From positions 558,001 through 622,000 of the forward strand of contig JAJQZP010000255.1 of NCBI GenBank assembly GCA_025403435.1: a stretch of DNA of 64,000 bases. The letters are read 5' to 3'. The notes under the pieces were generated by a model. That model worked only from the letters and a program-made list of their open reading frames with translations, was not told the origin of the DNA and searched no databases. The translations under genes and the position numbers were made by a program. Source of the DNA: Artocarpus heterophyllus (taxonomy: Eukaryota > Streptophyta > Magnoliopsida > Rosales > Moraceae). Position 1 is the first letter of the stretch; each line of letters opens with the position of its first letter. Shown here piece by piece: positions 36,634 through 50,436 of the stretch.

Positions 36634-36752
36634 TTTGTTTGTTTGGGTTTTCAAATTAAAGTTTGAATCATTTTGCTACAGTATTTTCTTTTACAAAAAT
36701 TTAAATCTTCATTCAAATACTCTACTCAAATACTCGTACCAAACGCACCCTA
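36634..36752. mobile_element. Short MITE (family with copies at 38903 and 52000)
   Basis: Ends GTTTGTTTGGGTTTT and, complemented, GGTGCGTTTGGTACGAG enclose about 119 bp with TTTGCTACAGTATTTTC in the centre. The same centre occurs in inverted orientation at 38970. Confidence 0.55.
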
Positions 36753-38902
36753 AAAGACTCCGACAACCTAACATGGAATTTCGCTATTAATCCTGATGGA
36801 GCCTTAGCCCCATCCTCTCATTGATAGTGGGGCCCACAGTATTGCGACCACCAATTATGAGACATGATAGATATCATTTTTCCCTAATAAGAGCGTAATT
36901 TAAGGTGGAATTTCTACTTTCTGTCACAAATCCACATATTTCTCCTATTGAGAAACGATCATACATATTACATATATAGTGCAAACATATAAATTTTGTG
37001 TATTTTTTCATTCAAGTGCCATGAACAATGGATAATCTGTAGTAAGATCCAAAATTCAACACGAGAATTAAATGAGAATAAGAGGAAACTTTGATGAACT
37101 AAAACTTTTAAAGTGTTTAGAAAGTGTGATTAGAACTAAAACTTTTGAACTGAAAATAGTGACATGTAAGATCTTTATATTATAGCTCTCTTTTTTTTCT
37201 AATCGTTGTAGCTTTACACCATAATAACCAAAAGTTTTAGGTAAGACTGATTTTGTCAAATAGCCTTTTTGTCATTTCCAACCCCCCACTCTTCTTCGAC
37301 CCAGTTCTTGTCATGAAATCACATAGGAGGTTTATCAGTTAGATATTATATATCAAGAAATCTTTAAATCCTCCACCTGTTTCCTTTTTGATATTCAAAT
37401 GATGTGTTTGGCTTAAAAGAAAGTTTATAAAATCACCTCAAGTCAACTCCATAGACAAATATGATTAAACTAAGGTTAAATATGTAACTATACCTTATAG
37501 TTTTAATTATTTCTCAATTTCTTGCTTTATTTTTAGAAACTACAAAGGTATTCTTTGAATTTTAAATACTTATTTTAATTTTATTCCTCATAGACTTTTT
37601 CGACTAAAAAATGTGGAGATAAGATAGAAAATACATTTAATTAAATCCAATTCGTTTATAAAATATATGTTTCTTTTTGAGAAAATTTGTTAAAAACTAT
37701 TTTCACATTTAAAAAATAAAATTTAAGATTTTTTTTGAGATTTATTGATATTTTGTTTTAGGATTTTTTCAATGTTTTTAATATATAAAATATTGTGCAA
37801 AACTCTTTAAGGATAGTCATCTTGCTTTGCCTAATTTTTTTTATTCATATGGATGAAATTGAAATAAGTTTTTAAAATTTAAAGGATACTTTTATAGTTT
37901 TTAAGAACAAAGTGACAAATTGAGAAAAAGTTCAAACTAGGAGATACAATTATGTAATTAACCCTTAAATTAATTGCTCACTGCCACACAAAATAAAGTA
38001 CAAAAGAAAGATTATATATTTGAAGCCATTGTGGCCATACTTAATACTCTTTGACTAGTAAGCATATCTGAACACTCTTTAAAATGTTTTAATTATTTAT
38101 CAAAAATCCTTTACTATAATTACATTTAAGGACAAATATAATCAAGAAAAAAATATGATTATGAAAATATGTCTACTCGCACACCAAGTAAAAAAAATAT
38201 TACTCATTAAAGGTGGTTTTAAACTCAATGGCCGAGCTAAAGCCAGTTGAGTGGGGCATATGCTTTCACTCAAATTTTTAAAGATCAAGTTTCAGTTGTA
38301 GAATCTCACAAACTATTATGCCGCCACTTAAATTCTAAAAAATTGAGTTTTAGTCTTAAAATTCTCACAAATATCAATTCTGTCCTATTCTATAAGAAAA
38401 ATTATAATTGTACTCCCACTAAATAATTAAACAATAGCATATGTATATTTAGTAAATAATTGTGTCCAAATTTTATGACTACTAATTAAAATGCAATTTT
38501 AATACTGTTCTTTATCGAATCACTTTAACTTTTCCATTTATACCATTAAAAAATAATGTATTGTGGGGTTAGGCAAGACCCTTTTAAGGAAAAAAAAAAA
38601 AAAGTTGTTCAATCGCCCAAAAATTTCTCACACACTACCCAGTATCACACGTATGGAAAAAAGAAAAAAAAAAAAAAGAAAGAACTGATAATCTCATTTT
38701 TCTTTTCTCCAATGTTGGTTTTGTTTACACACCTTTTTTATATTCTCCGCAACCGTTCTTAAAATTTTTAATTACAAAAGGCGATCAAATAAAATTACAA
38801 AAAAAAAAAGAAAAGACGCAGAATGATATTTTTTTCCTCTCCATGTACCCCACATGTCATATCCCTATATTATAAACCACTGTTATTTTTAAATCTATAA
38901 AA
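36753..38902. other. Non-coding AT-rich stretch
   Basis: No gene recognised over about 2.1 kb; only scattered A- and T-runs and short chance frames. Confidence 0.55.
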
Positions 38903-39018
38903 GCTTGTTTGCTTTGAGTATTTGAGTAGAATATTTAAATGAAGATTTAAATTTTTATGAGAGAAAATACTGTAGCAAAATGATTCGAACCGTGATTCAA
39001 ATATCCAACCAAACAAGC
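38903..39018. mobile_element. Short MITE, inverted relative to the copy at 36634
   Basis: Terminal repeats GCTTGTTTG at the left and CCAAACAAGC at the right. The interior AAAATACTGTAGCAAAATGA is the complement of the 36634 copy's centre. Confidence 0.6.
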
Positions 39019-39059
39019 CCTAACAAACTCTTAAATTTTCGATTTTCAATGACTAATCC

Positions 39060-39770
39060 AAAAGTGCCCATATTTATTTTCGGAAAATGGTCAGAAATGT
39101 GAAAACTATTGGCAGTAAATGTCACACATATTTTAAAGATGTCAAGAAATGTCACCAATGAATTTAGCTTGTCAATTAGATAATTATTTAAACTAAAATA
39201 CTTTCAAATTAAACTCTCTCTCCTTGTTTCTCTCTCTCCTCTCTATTATCAGGTCTCTCTCTTCAACTCCTGGTCTTTTGATCTCTTTGTCCCTCACCAT
39301 CTTCGACCAACAGATAGATGCCGGAGAAGACCAGGTCGACTTCGTCGGAGCCTGTCATCATCGTCGTTTTGTCTTCAACGGGCGTCGGTGCGTCTCTCAT
39401 CTTCTCCGGCAACGGAGACGACAACGAGCGACGGTCTAGCGTGGATCTCGGCTACGCTGACTCGTGATGAAGGCCACGGACGAACAAGAAAGAGAGATTG
39501 AGGAGAGGGAAAGAGCAAGAGTGATGGCAATGGCGTCGCCTACGTCCGGCGATCTTTGTGGCTTGGAGTTTCGAAGAGGGAGATAGGGGAGGGACATAAG
39601 AGAGTGGGGTGAGACAGAGAGATGGACGAGGAGAAGAAAAGAAAAAAAAAAAAAAGGGTCTTCTGATTTAGTTTTAAAGCGCAGAATAGGGGGTCTTGAA
39701 TAATTTTTTATGAGAATGACATTTCCTATAATTATTTTCAAATCCAATATTTGCTTAAATTTGTTTTCTA
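39060..39770. mobile_element. Possible non-autonomous element with GC-rich core
   Basis: AT-rich flanks with AAATGTCAC words on the left and GACATTTCC on the right enclose a GC-rich core (39300-39600) of GGAGAAGACC- and TCGTCGG-type words. The shape resembles 32455-33255. Terminal repeats are weak. Open frames on both strands overlap and have no recognisable domain. Confidence 0.3.
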
Positions 39771-42667
39771 AAATATGAGATTAGCTTTAATGCCCCTTTA
39801 TTTTGTTTACTATTTGTTGTATGATGATTGTTCTTTTTCTCTTTTTTTTTTCTCCCATTTCGTGCTTATATCTTTTTTTTTTTTTTGTTAAACATTTCAT
39901 TTTTTTATTAAGTTGGATTGATGTTTTTTCCCGTTTCATTTTTCTTATTATGCTCATATGTTTTTTTTTTTTTAATCGTTATAGTAAATTTTCATGTATA
40001 AAAAAGGCTTTAATCCCTAAAGTTTCAACAAAAAAATAATAATATAAAGTAACGAATCAAACAGAAATAGAGGGTATGAAAAAAAATTGTGGTCAGGTGT
40101 TAAAATCTTAGAAATCAATATGCGGTAATTTTGGAATGCTAAATATGTCTAAAAAGTAAATTTAATCATGTGCAAAAAAAAAAAGGAAAAGAGTAAATTT
40201 AATCATCTTAAAAATTATGCAGGATGTGTATTTAGAAGGAAGGTGTAAAAAGTGAAAGCGGTGTGTAAAAAGAACTACCGTTCTCCAAACGCTGTCATTT
40301 TTCTCTTTTCCTTTTTTTTTTTTCTTTCTTACTTTCTTTTTTTTTTCCTTTCTTTTTTCAATAAATTCCCCTTTTTCATATGCAATCCAATTTTTCAGAC
40401 GTATCATATCCATATCCAATCTTGTATTTTACATGTTACTATTATTATTTTTTTATTTTTTGTTGAATAATTTTTTCTTAAATATATTCCTGCTTTAGCA
40501 TTTTTTATACAATCTTTCTAAATTATTACCTTTTTTTTTTTTTTTTGTTTCAAGCATAATCTAGCATTAATTTAACATCTCTCCCCAACATTCACTAACA
40601 TAAAATATAAGCATGGGACTCAAGTATGGAATTAATTGTCATCCTGTGCCTGCAACCACAGTTACTTAGTTAACTTTGTTTACAAGCTTCTCTTAAATAC
40701 TAACCTCGATTAAATTTCCGTAATTTCTTTTTTCTGTTTGCCAAGGACTCCAAAAACCACATGAAATTGTTTTGATCAAATGAATCAATTGCCGCTGTGA
40801 AATGTAACACGTTTACGACTCAATAACGAGCATCATTCAAAATTTCAAATCATCCATATTCCATGGTAGTATCTACTACATTGATATTAATAAAAGAGTA
40901 ATGTATTAATTAAAGAGTTTAATTAATATATTGATTTTATTAGAACATAAAATTATAGGTCCATTAGTTTGCTGTCATCTTCCTTAACACTATTTGAACA
41001 AATCGAATTATTAGTTTAATTAATTAATTTAGAATTATAAGATTTTAAATTGAATATCATTCAAGATAAATTAATTATGAATTAATTTGTATTTATTAAA
41101 TATTTAGATTATTTAATAATTAATAAGTAATTAATTTTAGAAAACACACAGTGGGTGGGTCCTACTATGTATGACGCACAAGGTCCGCTGTGTGTGGCGC
41201 CAACTGCAAGAGAGGGAAAGTCGCTTATGCAGTTCAATGCTTGCTCATCGAGTTTTCTTATTTAGAATTTCTATATTTGAATAAATATGATTTAATTCAA
41301 ATATGGCAAGTTAAATTTGGAAAAAATAAGATTGGATAACAAGCAGATTTTCTCTCCTTCTTCCCTTCCTTGTGGAGCCACACATAGAGTAATGGTAACT
41401 GTAGGAAAGGGAAGCTTGTATCTTTTTTTTTAATTAAATATTTGATATTAAATTAAAATAAGGAGACTTTCCAAAATTAATCAGCTCTCATATTTTCTAT
41501 AAATAGAGGACTCCTATATTCATTCCATATATTTTGTAAGTCTTGAGACTGAGAGTACTCTTCAAAATTCCCTTTTATAGGCGTGTGAGAGAGAAAAGAG
41601 AAAGAAAAGAGTTCTTCATCCTGAGACCCGTTTTACGCATGCGTTGAGATTAATAGGTGACTAAAGAAAGAAAAGTGATATTTAGAAACCAATATTTCTC
41701 TAACGCCTATACGTTTGTCCATCCTAGCATCGAAGACAATGGTTTTGTCTTGTAGAGAACATCCTTGCTTTTCAAGTTTTTCTCTTCATCTCTCTCTCTA
41801 TTCGGATAAATAAAGTTTTATATATTTATTTATGTGTTAAATTAATATAATCTATAATATATTTTGTAAAAATTTTAAGAAAGTTTTTATTATACATGGT
41901 CCACACTGTTATCACGTTTCCGCATATTTCGTTGAAAATTGTTTTCAAAACCAACACCCCTGTTTGGACAATGAAGGCAAAATAAACCCATTAAGATGTT
42001 ACTTCCAATGAACTAAATTAAGATTAATCCCATACAAGTACAAACATTAAAAAAAATAATTGTTTTTCCTCCTTTTTCATGTGCATCAAGAGTGACGTAC
42101 TGATATGCAACGGTAGCCTTTAGCCTTTCTTTACCAAAAAACCGCATGTTGCAACAAAAAAAACAATTAGAAAATAAGAAAATTAGGCCATTATTAAATT
42201 AAGAATAGACCAAAAGGTAACAGTACTAATAGCCTACTTATATTAAAATAAAATTTATTTTTGTATAAAATGATGTAAAGAGAAACACAATAAGCAGACA
42301 GATAACAAAAAACAAAATGAAAACAAAGATAAGAAAAACAAAAGAAGAAAAAGATGAGGTAAAATTAAAAATTCAAGTGTTTAAAAAAAGAAGTGAGTAA
42401 AAATATACTATGTACTGAAATATTTTTTATAAGTATACTATTTACTTAAGAGTTGAAATTGTATTATTTGATGCAATTTCTCAAAAATCATTCAAAAACC
42501 CATCCCCTAAGAAAGAGAGAGTATCAACCTAGTTTGAGTTTTATTTTATCTTATCTTTTATTGGGAGATAGTTAAGTGTATGTTATGTGTGAATCATTTG
42601 ACTGAGCAAGTTTTTTTTTCTTTTCTTTTTTTTCTTTTCTTTTTTTGTTCTTTTTGATTATACCTAA
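39771..42667. other. Non-coding; includes a possible diverged LTR at about 40902-41957
   Basis: No gene. The sub-region beginning TGTATTAATTAAAG (40902), with a TATA-like CTATAAATAGAG at about 41498, a GAGA-rich leader and ending near CCAACA (41957), has the build of a copia LTR. I found no matching target duplication, so this is only a suggestion. T-rich and A-rich runs occupy 39840-40560. Confidence 0.35.
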
Positions 42668-42770
42668 TCGGTTTTTCTAAGGCAATGAAAGAAAAGTTGA
42701 GGAAAAAAAATCTTAAAATTGTGGGGGTTGACAAGAGTGCCTTAAAATAAATCTATATTTAAGGTTTTTT
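42668..42770. repeat. Segment duplicated at 49993-50098
   Basis: Shares GCAATGAAAGA, an A-run, AAAATTGTNGGGGTTGACAA and AGAGTGYCTWAAAATA with the later segment, in the same order and orientation. The later copy lies in the CHX15 upstream region. Confidence 0.7.
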
Positions 42771-42905
42771 TTTTTTTTTTTTTTATGTCGACTCAGTTTT
42801 GAAGTTTATAATTTAAACAAAAAAACCTAAAGCCAGCTCAGTTTAAAAACATCAATTTTGTTAACTCCTTGAATCTTTGATGTCATTGTTGTTGTTCTTG
42901 TTGTT

Positions 42906-42912
42906 ATATACA

Positions 42913-42969
<57 letters not shown>
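42906..42969. repeat. Compound microsatellite (CATA)n(TA)n
   Basis: About nine CATA units followed by about fourteen TA units. Further TA runs lie at about 43202-43229 and 49815-49873. Confidence 0.95.
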
Positions 42970-42971
<2 letters not shown>

Positions 42972-44500
42972 TGCATGTTTTGTTTGTCAATGTAGCAAAA
43001 CGATTACCATTTAATGAGTTGTAATTTTGCAAAATGGAAATCCTTTTTTCTAATATTTGGACTCATAGAGTTAATTAATGCTTAAAGCTAACAGAGGGCT
43101 AACAAGTCATAGAACATCACGTTATTAAATGTTAATAAAATATGTAATTATTTTCATAATTTGATTAGTAGTCACTGATAAAAACGTAACTATTGAAAAC
43201 TAATATATATATATATATATATATATATGATTAAACGGTTATGTTTTTAATAGATGCTGTTATTATTAGCTGTTTTATATAAATCTATTAGTTGTAATAA
43301 AGTAGATAGTTGAACAAAAAAAACATATAATAATGTAACGCCCTTAAGTGGGGGCTAATAGTTTTTAATAAATTAAATTAAGATCAGAAAATAAAAGTAA
43401 ATCTTAAAAGCTAATTTGCCGATGACTTAAATGAAAACTCTCAAATCAAAATAAAAATATAAACAACAAATAAATCATAATTTAATGTAGCACATTTAAT
43501 TTAATAATATAAAAACTATCATCAATATCATTCCAATCCTCAATACATCTTAATACAGTCACAGAAAATAATATACGATGCTTGCGTTATCAAAAAGAAC
43601 ATTCCCAGTAACAGAAGAGATTCCAACTGATTATAGATAAATAGCTTCCTCAACTATATTTCTCATAGCCACCTCATATATAGTAAGTCCTAAAAAGATT
43701 AAAATATATAGGAATGAATAACAACATGCTTAGTAGGGAAAACCATTACTCACCTTTAGGTTTTTATCATTGCTACATTAAAACTTGCATAGTTAGTTAG
43801 TTCGGTGGATACCTTATATTTTCTTACCAAGTTCCACACATAAATATATACATATTAATCCATGATTTAATAATGCTCATCTGTATCCACCGTATAATAT
43901 AGTATCATATCACTCAACTCAACAAAACCCAAATGGGCGTGCTTGACCACTCTACAATCATTTCAAGAGTGTTCGATGATGGGACATCAAGCCTTGGATC
44001 CTCACCAAGTCGATTCCTATACAGTGCGTTCTGGGACTTTTGACTCAAGGGAGCGTCATCACCTCTCCCTATTTTACCTTTTAGGGTATTCATACCCAAA
44101 AACGTAACCACTGTCCTTTTCACGTCTTACCATTCCTCTATAATCAATCATTATATATAGAGTTAGTTTTCCTAACCATGCTTCTCAATTCGTAACAACA
44201 CATGTCAAATCAATTTTATTTCTTGCTGTATAATATAGGACGAGTTCATGTCATTGTCTCATAAGTGATATTTATATAATAGCAGTTCAACATACATATA
44301 TATCTTGCAATGTAAATAACAAATTTTAATCTCACAAAAACCTCACAAACGATGAGTAACAGAATCCCTATCTCTTGACGAATACAATGTTGATAACTTC
44401 CAACTCACGATACTAAGTTCACCACATAAACTCCAAGTATTTTGTTGTCCTACGACGTATAAAATAACCATATTTTAACTTAATTTCTATTCTATAATCA

Positions 44501-47500
44501 GGTGACGCCCTGCATTTTCGTGCAATCACTTAACTTTCTTAAACATTCTTTCTTAAACATTAATCTCACTTACTTAGTAAGAAAAATACTGAAGTAAAAT
44601 TTTTTTTCTTTTTTTTCCTTTAACATCCTTTAAAAAGTTCTTAAAAACTGTTGCGACTTTGTCGCAATTTAAGTTGAAACATTACTCAACACTTGACTTT
44701 AGAACTATTTCAAATCGTTTCTTAAAACTTATTAAGAAACACTTACTGAATCATTAATTAAAACTTAACTTTATAAGTAAATAAAACATTTTGTAAATAT
44801 ATTGTAAAATTTTGAAAACATTTCTTAAAACTTTGATTTTTGTAGAACATTGAAAACACAATATCAAATAGTGGAAAATATTTCTTTTGAATAGCAGAAG
44901 CATACCGTAGTGGTATCCATACCCAAATATCTGCATTAGCCCTCCGCAGCACCAGGCTCCCTAAACATGTTCTACTAGTTACCTGTAGAACTATCTACAG
45001 CATGAAGAAACTTTTAATGAGCTTTTGCTCAATAAGTTCAAACGTAAACTCACAAATCATTTTAACATGCTTTAAAAACTTTTCTCATAAAAACATTTCT
45101 CTGAAAACGTTTTTCATAAAACATTTCTTGATTTTTTTTTTTTTTTATAAAACATCATTTATAAACCTTTTCTTGTAAACATGAAAATGTTTTTCATAAA
45201 CATTTAACATAAAACATTCCTAAGAATGTTTTTCATAACATTAAAATATTTCATGACAAGGAAAACAAGCAACATCAAAATGCATGTTTTTATTTATGCT
45301 CAATTATGAACTTTCAATTATGAGCGTCTTATGAACCTTTTTTTCTTACTTTAACTTTTTATCTTTGTTCTTTAACTTTTCTTATCTTACTTAAGTGTTC
45401 GTACCAACATCATCAATCATTATATCATAAACATAATGCTTCCCTTATGGAAGACCTGAGACCATCGAACACCGAGGTCATGTACCTCACATCAAGGAGG
45501 TCAAACTTTAACTTTACTTATGTACCTCACATCAAGTAGGCTGGTACGATACTTTCTTTTTATCTTTACTTTACTTTCTTATTAACTTTAGTAAGCATAT
45601 TAAATGTAATCACATTATATGCAAACACATTTGCAAATCATAATTGTTCTCTTTGAAACTTATTGCATAACAAATGCAACATAAAACTAATTACTTAAAC
45701 TGTAAAACATTATGCATTAACAAAATGCAAAACATACTTTAAACATATTTTTTGCAAATACATTGTAAACTTTTACTTGATCTTTTAAAACTTTATGCAT
45801 ATCAAATGCAATCATGCTTTAACATAATAGTTGCAAATACATTACAAATCTTGATTTAAACTATAAAACTTTTTGCATAACAAATGCAAACATACTTTTA
45901 AAAACAACTTATATAACAATTGCAAACACATTTGCAAACATATATATAAATATATAAACATTTGAAAACTATTTACTTCATGTTGTAGGTGAGGTTTGAA
46001 ACTAACCTAGACTACGCTCTAGTGTTTTTTATTCAGTTCCTTTTTCTTTCATTAGTTGGTTTCTGTGTTCTGATTAAACCATAGCCAACTTTTTAGTTAA
46101 CTTTTCTTATTATCAATCTACTCGATTGATGACATAATTGAAACATTAAACATTCATTCCTTTTCTTTTCATTACTTGGTATGCTATCGGTTTACCCTTT
46201 CTTTTACTTAATTTTGCAACCCATCAGGTTACATTTTCCTTTGCATAATTATATAACTATCTGGTTACCATTCTTTCTACTAAGCTCGGTAACCCATCAG
46301 GTTACCTCCTTTTTTGCTTGACTTTGTAACCTACCGGGTTCCCTTTGTTCTTAAGCGTCGCTTAGTTAAACTTCCCTTCTCACTGGCAGTTTCATTACTT
46401 AAGGTATTATGAAATATTTTTTGTCTAAGAATGTTTTGCTAGTTCGGAGTATTTGACTCTGCTTCAGCCGTTTTCTTAAAAATGACGTTTTTACTCCTAA
46501 CGGGTTTTTTGTCCATTTTGTAGCTTTATAAAATTCACTGCTTAACTTCATTGTTTTATTACCTACATATTACAAAAAAATTACCACTAAGGAACTTTTC
46601 TTGATATCGGGCGTTTCAGATCTGTTTTGACATTTTTTCATAAAATGACCATTTTACTCCTAACGTTTTTCTTTAATTCTTTCATTGACTAAACTTTAAT
46701 TTCTTAAAAACTTAGCATCTATGATACTTACTGCTACAGTAGTAGAGGAAACTAATGTTCTCTTGTAAAAACTTAGTTTTCACATAATTTTACGGTTTTG
46801 GCTTGAAACACAAAAATCTTTACATTTTTGCCCTTGGAACCAAAAGCGACCACTTTATACCAAAACATCTAGTTTTTCATAGGGAATAAAACTTACAAAA
46901 GCACCATTGTCAAATTCAATACATTTCATAACGTTTCTATTTCTTTAAATTTTGTGCTCAAAATTTCATAAAATTCATAGCTTCTAAACCAAGCAGAATT
47001 TTGAAAAACTGTTTATGTTGTTTTAACAATTTCAATGCGTTCTATAAATTTTATGTTTTAACTTTCTTGAAATTTCATCGTTAAAGTGAAATTTTGGCTG
47101 ATTTTCAAATCTACTAAGAATTAGCAAAACTATGCAATTTAGTTCTTTTAGAATTTTACAAAAGTTTATTCACAAAAGTTGTTTCCCTCACTGTGTTGAC
47201 AATTTCCAGACCTTACTTGGAACATAAATTGGCCTCGAAGGCCCTCTAGACCATCATTCTTGAAAACTAACTAAACTTTGCAATTTTACCAATTTTCCAT
47301 TTTTAAATGCAAAATCCCTACTTTCTTTCTTTCTTTCATCATCTCTATCATCATAAAGCATAAAAAAAATCATGCCATAAGGTCCATTTACATGCCATAG
47401 CTCAAAACATGTCATCAAACACTTGGTATGCATAAAAAACATAAACTTTAACTTAAGTAAAAAGACTAGGATTTTACCTAATCCATGCAAAGGGCTTGTC

Positions 47501-48567
47501 CTTTCTTGATCACTTGTAAGCATCTCAAAACCCCTTAAAAACCATCCACAATACAACCCATGAAAATTCCATCCAAATCATGAATAAAACCCTTAATCAT
47601 AATAGGAAAAGCTTAGGTTTTACCTTGAAAACTCTTAAATCCTCATCTCCTTCACTTGTTCTTATTTCCTTACATGATTTGGAGCTTAGGATTCATCAAA
47701 ACTTTGAGAGAAAATAGCATAGGGGGGACGGTTTTGGGCTAGGGAAGAAATGGAAGAAAAAATGAAGAATTTTTCTTCAAATTTGCTTTTTATTCTTTAT
47801 TTTCATTTTTGGCAACTTGGTGACTTATCAAGATTAGTCACCATTTTGCATTAATTGGGGTTAAAATTTTTGCTTAGTCTTGGCAACATTTGATTGGCCA
47901 CATCAAGGGTATTTTGGTAATTTTAACCATATTTGATGACTTATCATCATCATCATCACTTGACATCATCTTTGGCTTAACTTGGCCTTTTATGATTGGG
48001 CCACATTAATAAATGTGGTGGCCCAATCAAAACTCCCAAGGTGGCCCCTTGGTGGTTCCCACATAACTTTTTGCACAGTCTAAATTTATACTAGTAGTAT
48101 TTTTTTGTACTACTGGTATTCCTTTCTATACAATTCATAAGGTCCCGCAATCTCCCATACTTGTTTTCATTCATCACATAATGTAATTTTAACATTATCT
48201 AACTTTGTACAGTCTAAATTTATATTGACAGTATTTTCTTATACCGTCGGTATATTCTCTATATTGTTACAGCATTTCTTATTCATCTATATTCTTCAAA
48301 CAGTATTATTCCTATACTGCTTTAACTTAAACAGTCTAATTTTTATACTGCTTATCTTTAAACAGTCAAATTCCTACATTGCATTACTTTTACAATGTCA
48401 TTTTTATACTACATAACTTTATCAGTGTATTTTCTTATACTGCATTATTCTAATACTGTATAATTGTTCATATTATTATACAATATTTTTCTTAAACTGT
48501 TTTTTTATCTTAACATAATCCTTAACTTATTGCATTTTTAATGTACTAAAAATGCTTGGGTGTTACA
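44501..48567 (-). mobile_element. Solo LTR, family A, nested in B
   Basis: Target duplication AATCA at 44496-44500 and 48568-48572. On the minus strand it runs from TGTAACACCC to GGGCGTCACC, 4,067 bp, the most complete of the three A copies. It contains the CAGTATAA-type degenerate repeat (48075-48500) and GGTAACC hairpin repeats (about 46170-46350). No gag, pol, PBS or polypurine tract is present, so it is a solo LTR rather than a full element. Confidence 0.85.
46170..46350 (-). repeat. GGTAACCNNNNNGGTTACC hairpin repeat array in LTR A
   Basis: Four to five units carry short inverted repeats such as GGTAACCCATCAGGTTACC. This matches the clearer array at 61150-61345. Confidence 0.65.
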
Positions 48568-48667
48568 AATCATGTACCATATATTCTATTAGTGTGCCAT
48601 AATTATTAATATAAAACCCTTGGAACATTCCATAACACAAAACTATGAAAAACAAATGAGTTTGAAC

Positions 48668-48845
48668 TCTCGATCGGCCTGCTAATCAATTACTTACAGC
48701 CTGCCGATCAAACTACACATTTTAAGCCTCTCTGCCGGCCTGCCGATCTATAAGGTTTGGCTCGTCGGTTTGGCAGAGTTCAACCTGCCGCTCTGAAAGG
48801 TTCGGCCTGTCAAACTTACCAATGAGTCTGGCCTGTCGACAGAAG
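48668..48845 (-). repeat. CGGCCTGCCGATC minisatellite in LTR B
   Basis: About six copies of a word near TCGGCCTGCCGATC, GC-rich in an AT-rich LTR. It matches, on the opposite strand, the minisatellite in the copia leader (7500-7735). Confidence 0.7.
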
Positions 48846-49717
48846 AATTTCTAGAAATTCTAGTTTTTTATTTCGAAGATTTTCAAACTTTAAAATTCAA
48901 TCTGACCCTTTTATCAACTTCCAGGAAAAATAGAAAATACATAAAAACTATGAAGCATCTCACTTAAACACATGTAGATCATTTTTCTTAAAATTTTCAT
49001 ACTCAATACATAAATCTAAACCAAAGATCAAAACTATTCAAAACTAGTTCAAAAACTCATTTTAAACAAAGATCTATATAAATCAAGCTTCAAAAAAGTT
49101 GTATAATTACCCAAAAACATCAAAAATATATTTTTTTAGACAAATCTCATGCTAAAACACGAATTTAGATCAAAGTTTTAACTTAAAAAACCTTATCTCA
49201 AGCTTGAAGAAAAATAGTAATTTTGCTTGCAAAAATCCTTAATCTTTGGTTTGTGATTTTGGGAGATCTAAGAAATTAACCTTAGATTTCTCTCTTGATT
49301 ACCTTGAAGTTGGGTTGATGATTTTTATTTTGAAGCAAATAAAGGAGAGAGAGAGAAGAAAAAACGAGAGAGAATAAGAGAGCTGACGTGAGAAGAAGAA
49401 AAGGGAAAGAGGAAGAAAGAAAATGAAAAGAAAAAGAAAAGATAGGGGAACAAAATGGAACAGGAGCAAGTAAGATCAAGTCTCCAAGGAAGATTGTAGC
49501 AAATAATGCTAATGGTATTTTTGTAATTAAATTAAAGTTTCAAGGGCATTTTAGTTAATATACTAAATAGGTATAAAAAATATTAAAAAATTTGAAAATA
49601 GGTAGAAATAAATAACGTGAAATAGATTTTAGATGAAATAAAAATTTTGATTGACACACTAATAATTAATTTAATTATAATAATACATGTTAGGAAAATA
49701 ACGGGTATTACAAATAA

Positions 49718-50436
49718 CTAATAACGTTGAATACTTGTCACGTTATATCATCAATTGTTGTTAAAATATACTTTTTTAAGATGTGTAACCATTAAAAATA
49801 TAATCATCGAAAACAAATATGTATATATATATATATATTCAATGTAACAAGTCTATATATATATATATATAACGGCCCAAAATTTATTTATATATTTATT
49901 TGTCTATTTTGATGTATGCCCAGTGGTTAAAAGATAAGCATGTCATTTGAATAAAGGAGTAAAAAAAAGAAATGACCGTGCCTAGTAGTTAGTTTTCTAA
50001 TGCAATGAAAGACTTATTGACCCAAAAAAAAAAAAAAATCAAAATTGTTGGGGTTGACAAGAGTGTCTAAAAATAGATCTCTATTAAATTTATAACCATG
50101 GATAGATAGCCACAGAAAGAGAAGAGACCCCAATTGGGGCGCTTGACCACTAAATACACTTTTCTCCTCCCTCATTTTTAAACAAAATATAGAACAAAAA
50201 AAAATATTTTTCTTCCTTTTTCCTATTACCATCTCTCCTTCTGACCAAGAAAGAGTTCTTTCTGCATGAAATCAAGGAAAATTATTATTGTATTCAACGT
50301 AAAAATCCACAAAGCGTTATTATGGTTACGTGCCAACATTTTTAAAGAAATTGGCTGCTCCATTGTAGTAATCTCAACAAAACCATAGAGGGGAGTTAAG
50401 AATCGGATTATAGGATCGGAATTGTTGTCCTTAAAG
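49718..50436 (+). promoter_or_regulatory. Upstream region of CHX15
   Basis: Contains a TA microsatellite (49815-49873), the duplicated segment 49993-50098 and a leader upstream of the ATG. No core promoter element can be assigned with confidence. LTR B ends only about 0.7 kb before the start codon. Confidence 0.4.
49993..50098. repeat. Second copy of the 42668-42770 segment
   Basis: See the first copy; same orientation. If the B/A nest (6,384 bp with TSD) is removed, the two copies would be about 0.9 kb apart. Confidence 0.7.

Larger units (their letters stand above)
43334..49712 (-). mobile_element. Solo LTR, family B, interrupted by solo LTR A
   Basis: Target duplication AATAA at 43329-43333 and 49713-49717. 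Plus-strand ends are TGTAACGCCC and GGGTATTACA, so the element reads TGTAATACCC onward on the minus strand. Removing the A insertion and its TSD leaves about 2.3 kb. Its 3' part (43914-44200) is homologous to 63370-63660 of the second B copy, which begins at 61494. No coding domain; small open frames are incidental. Probably a Ty3/gypsy LTR (inference from ends, length and TSD). Confidence 0.85.
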
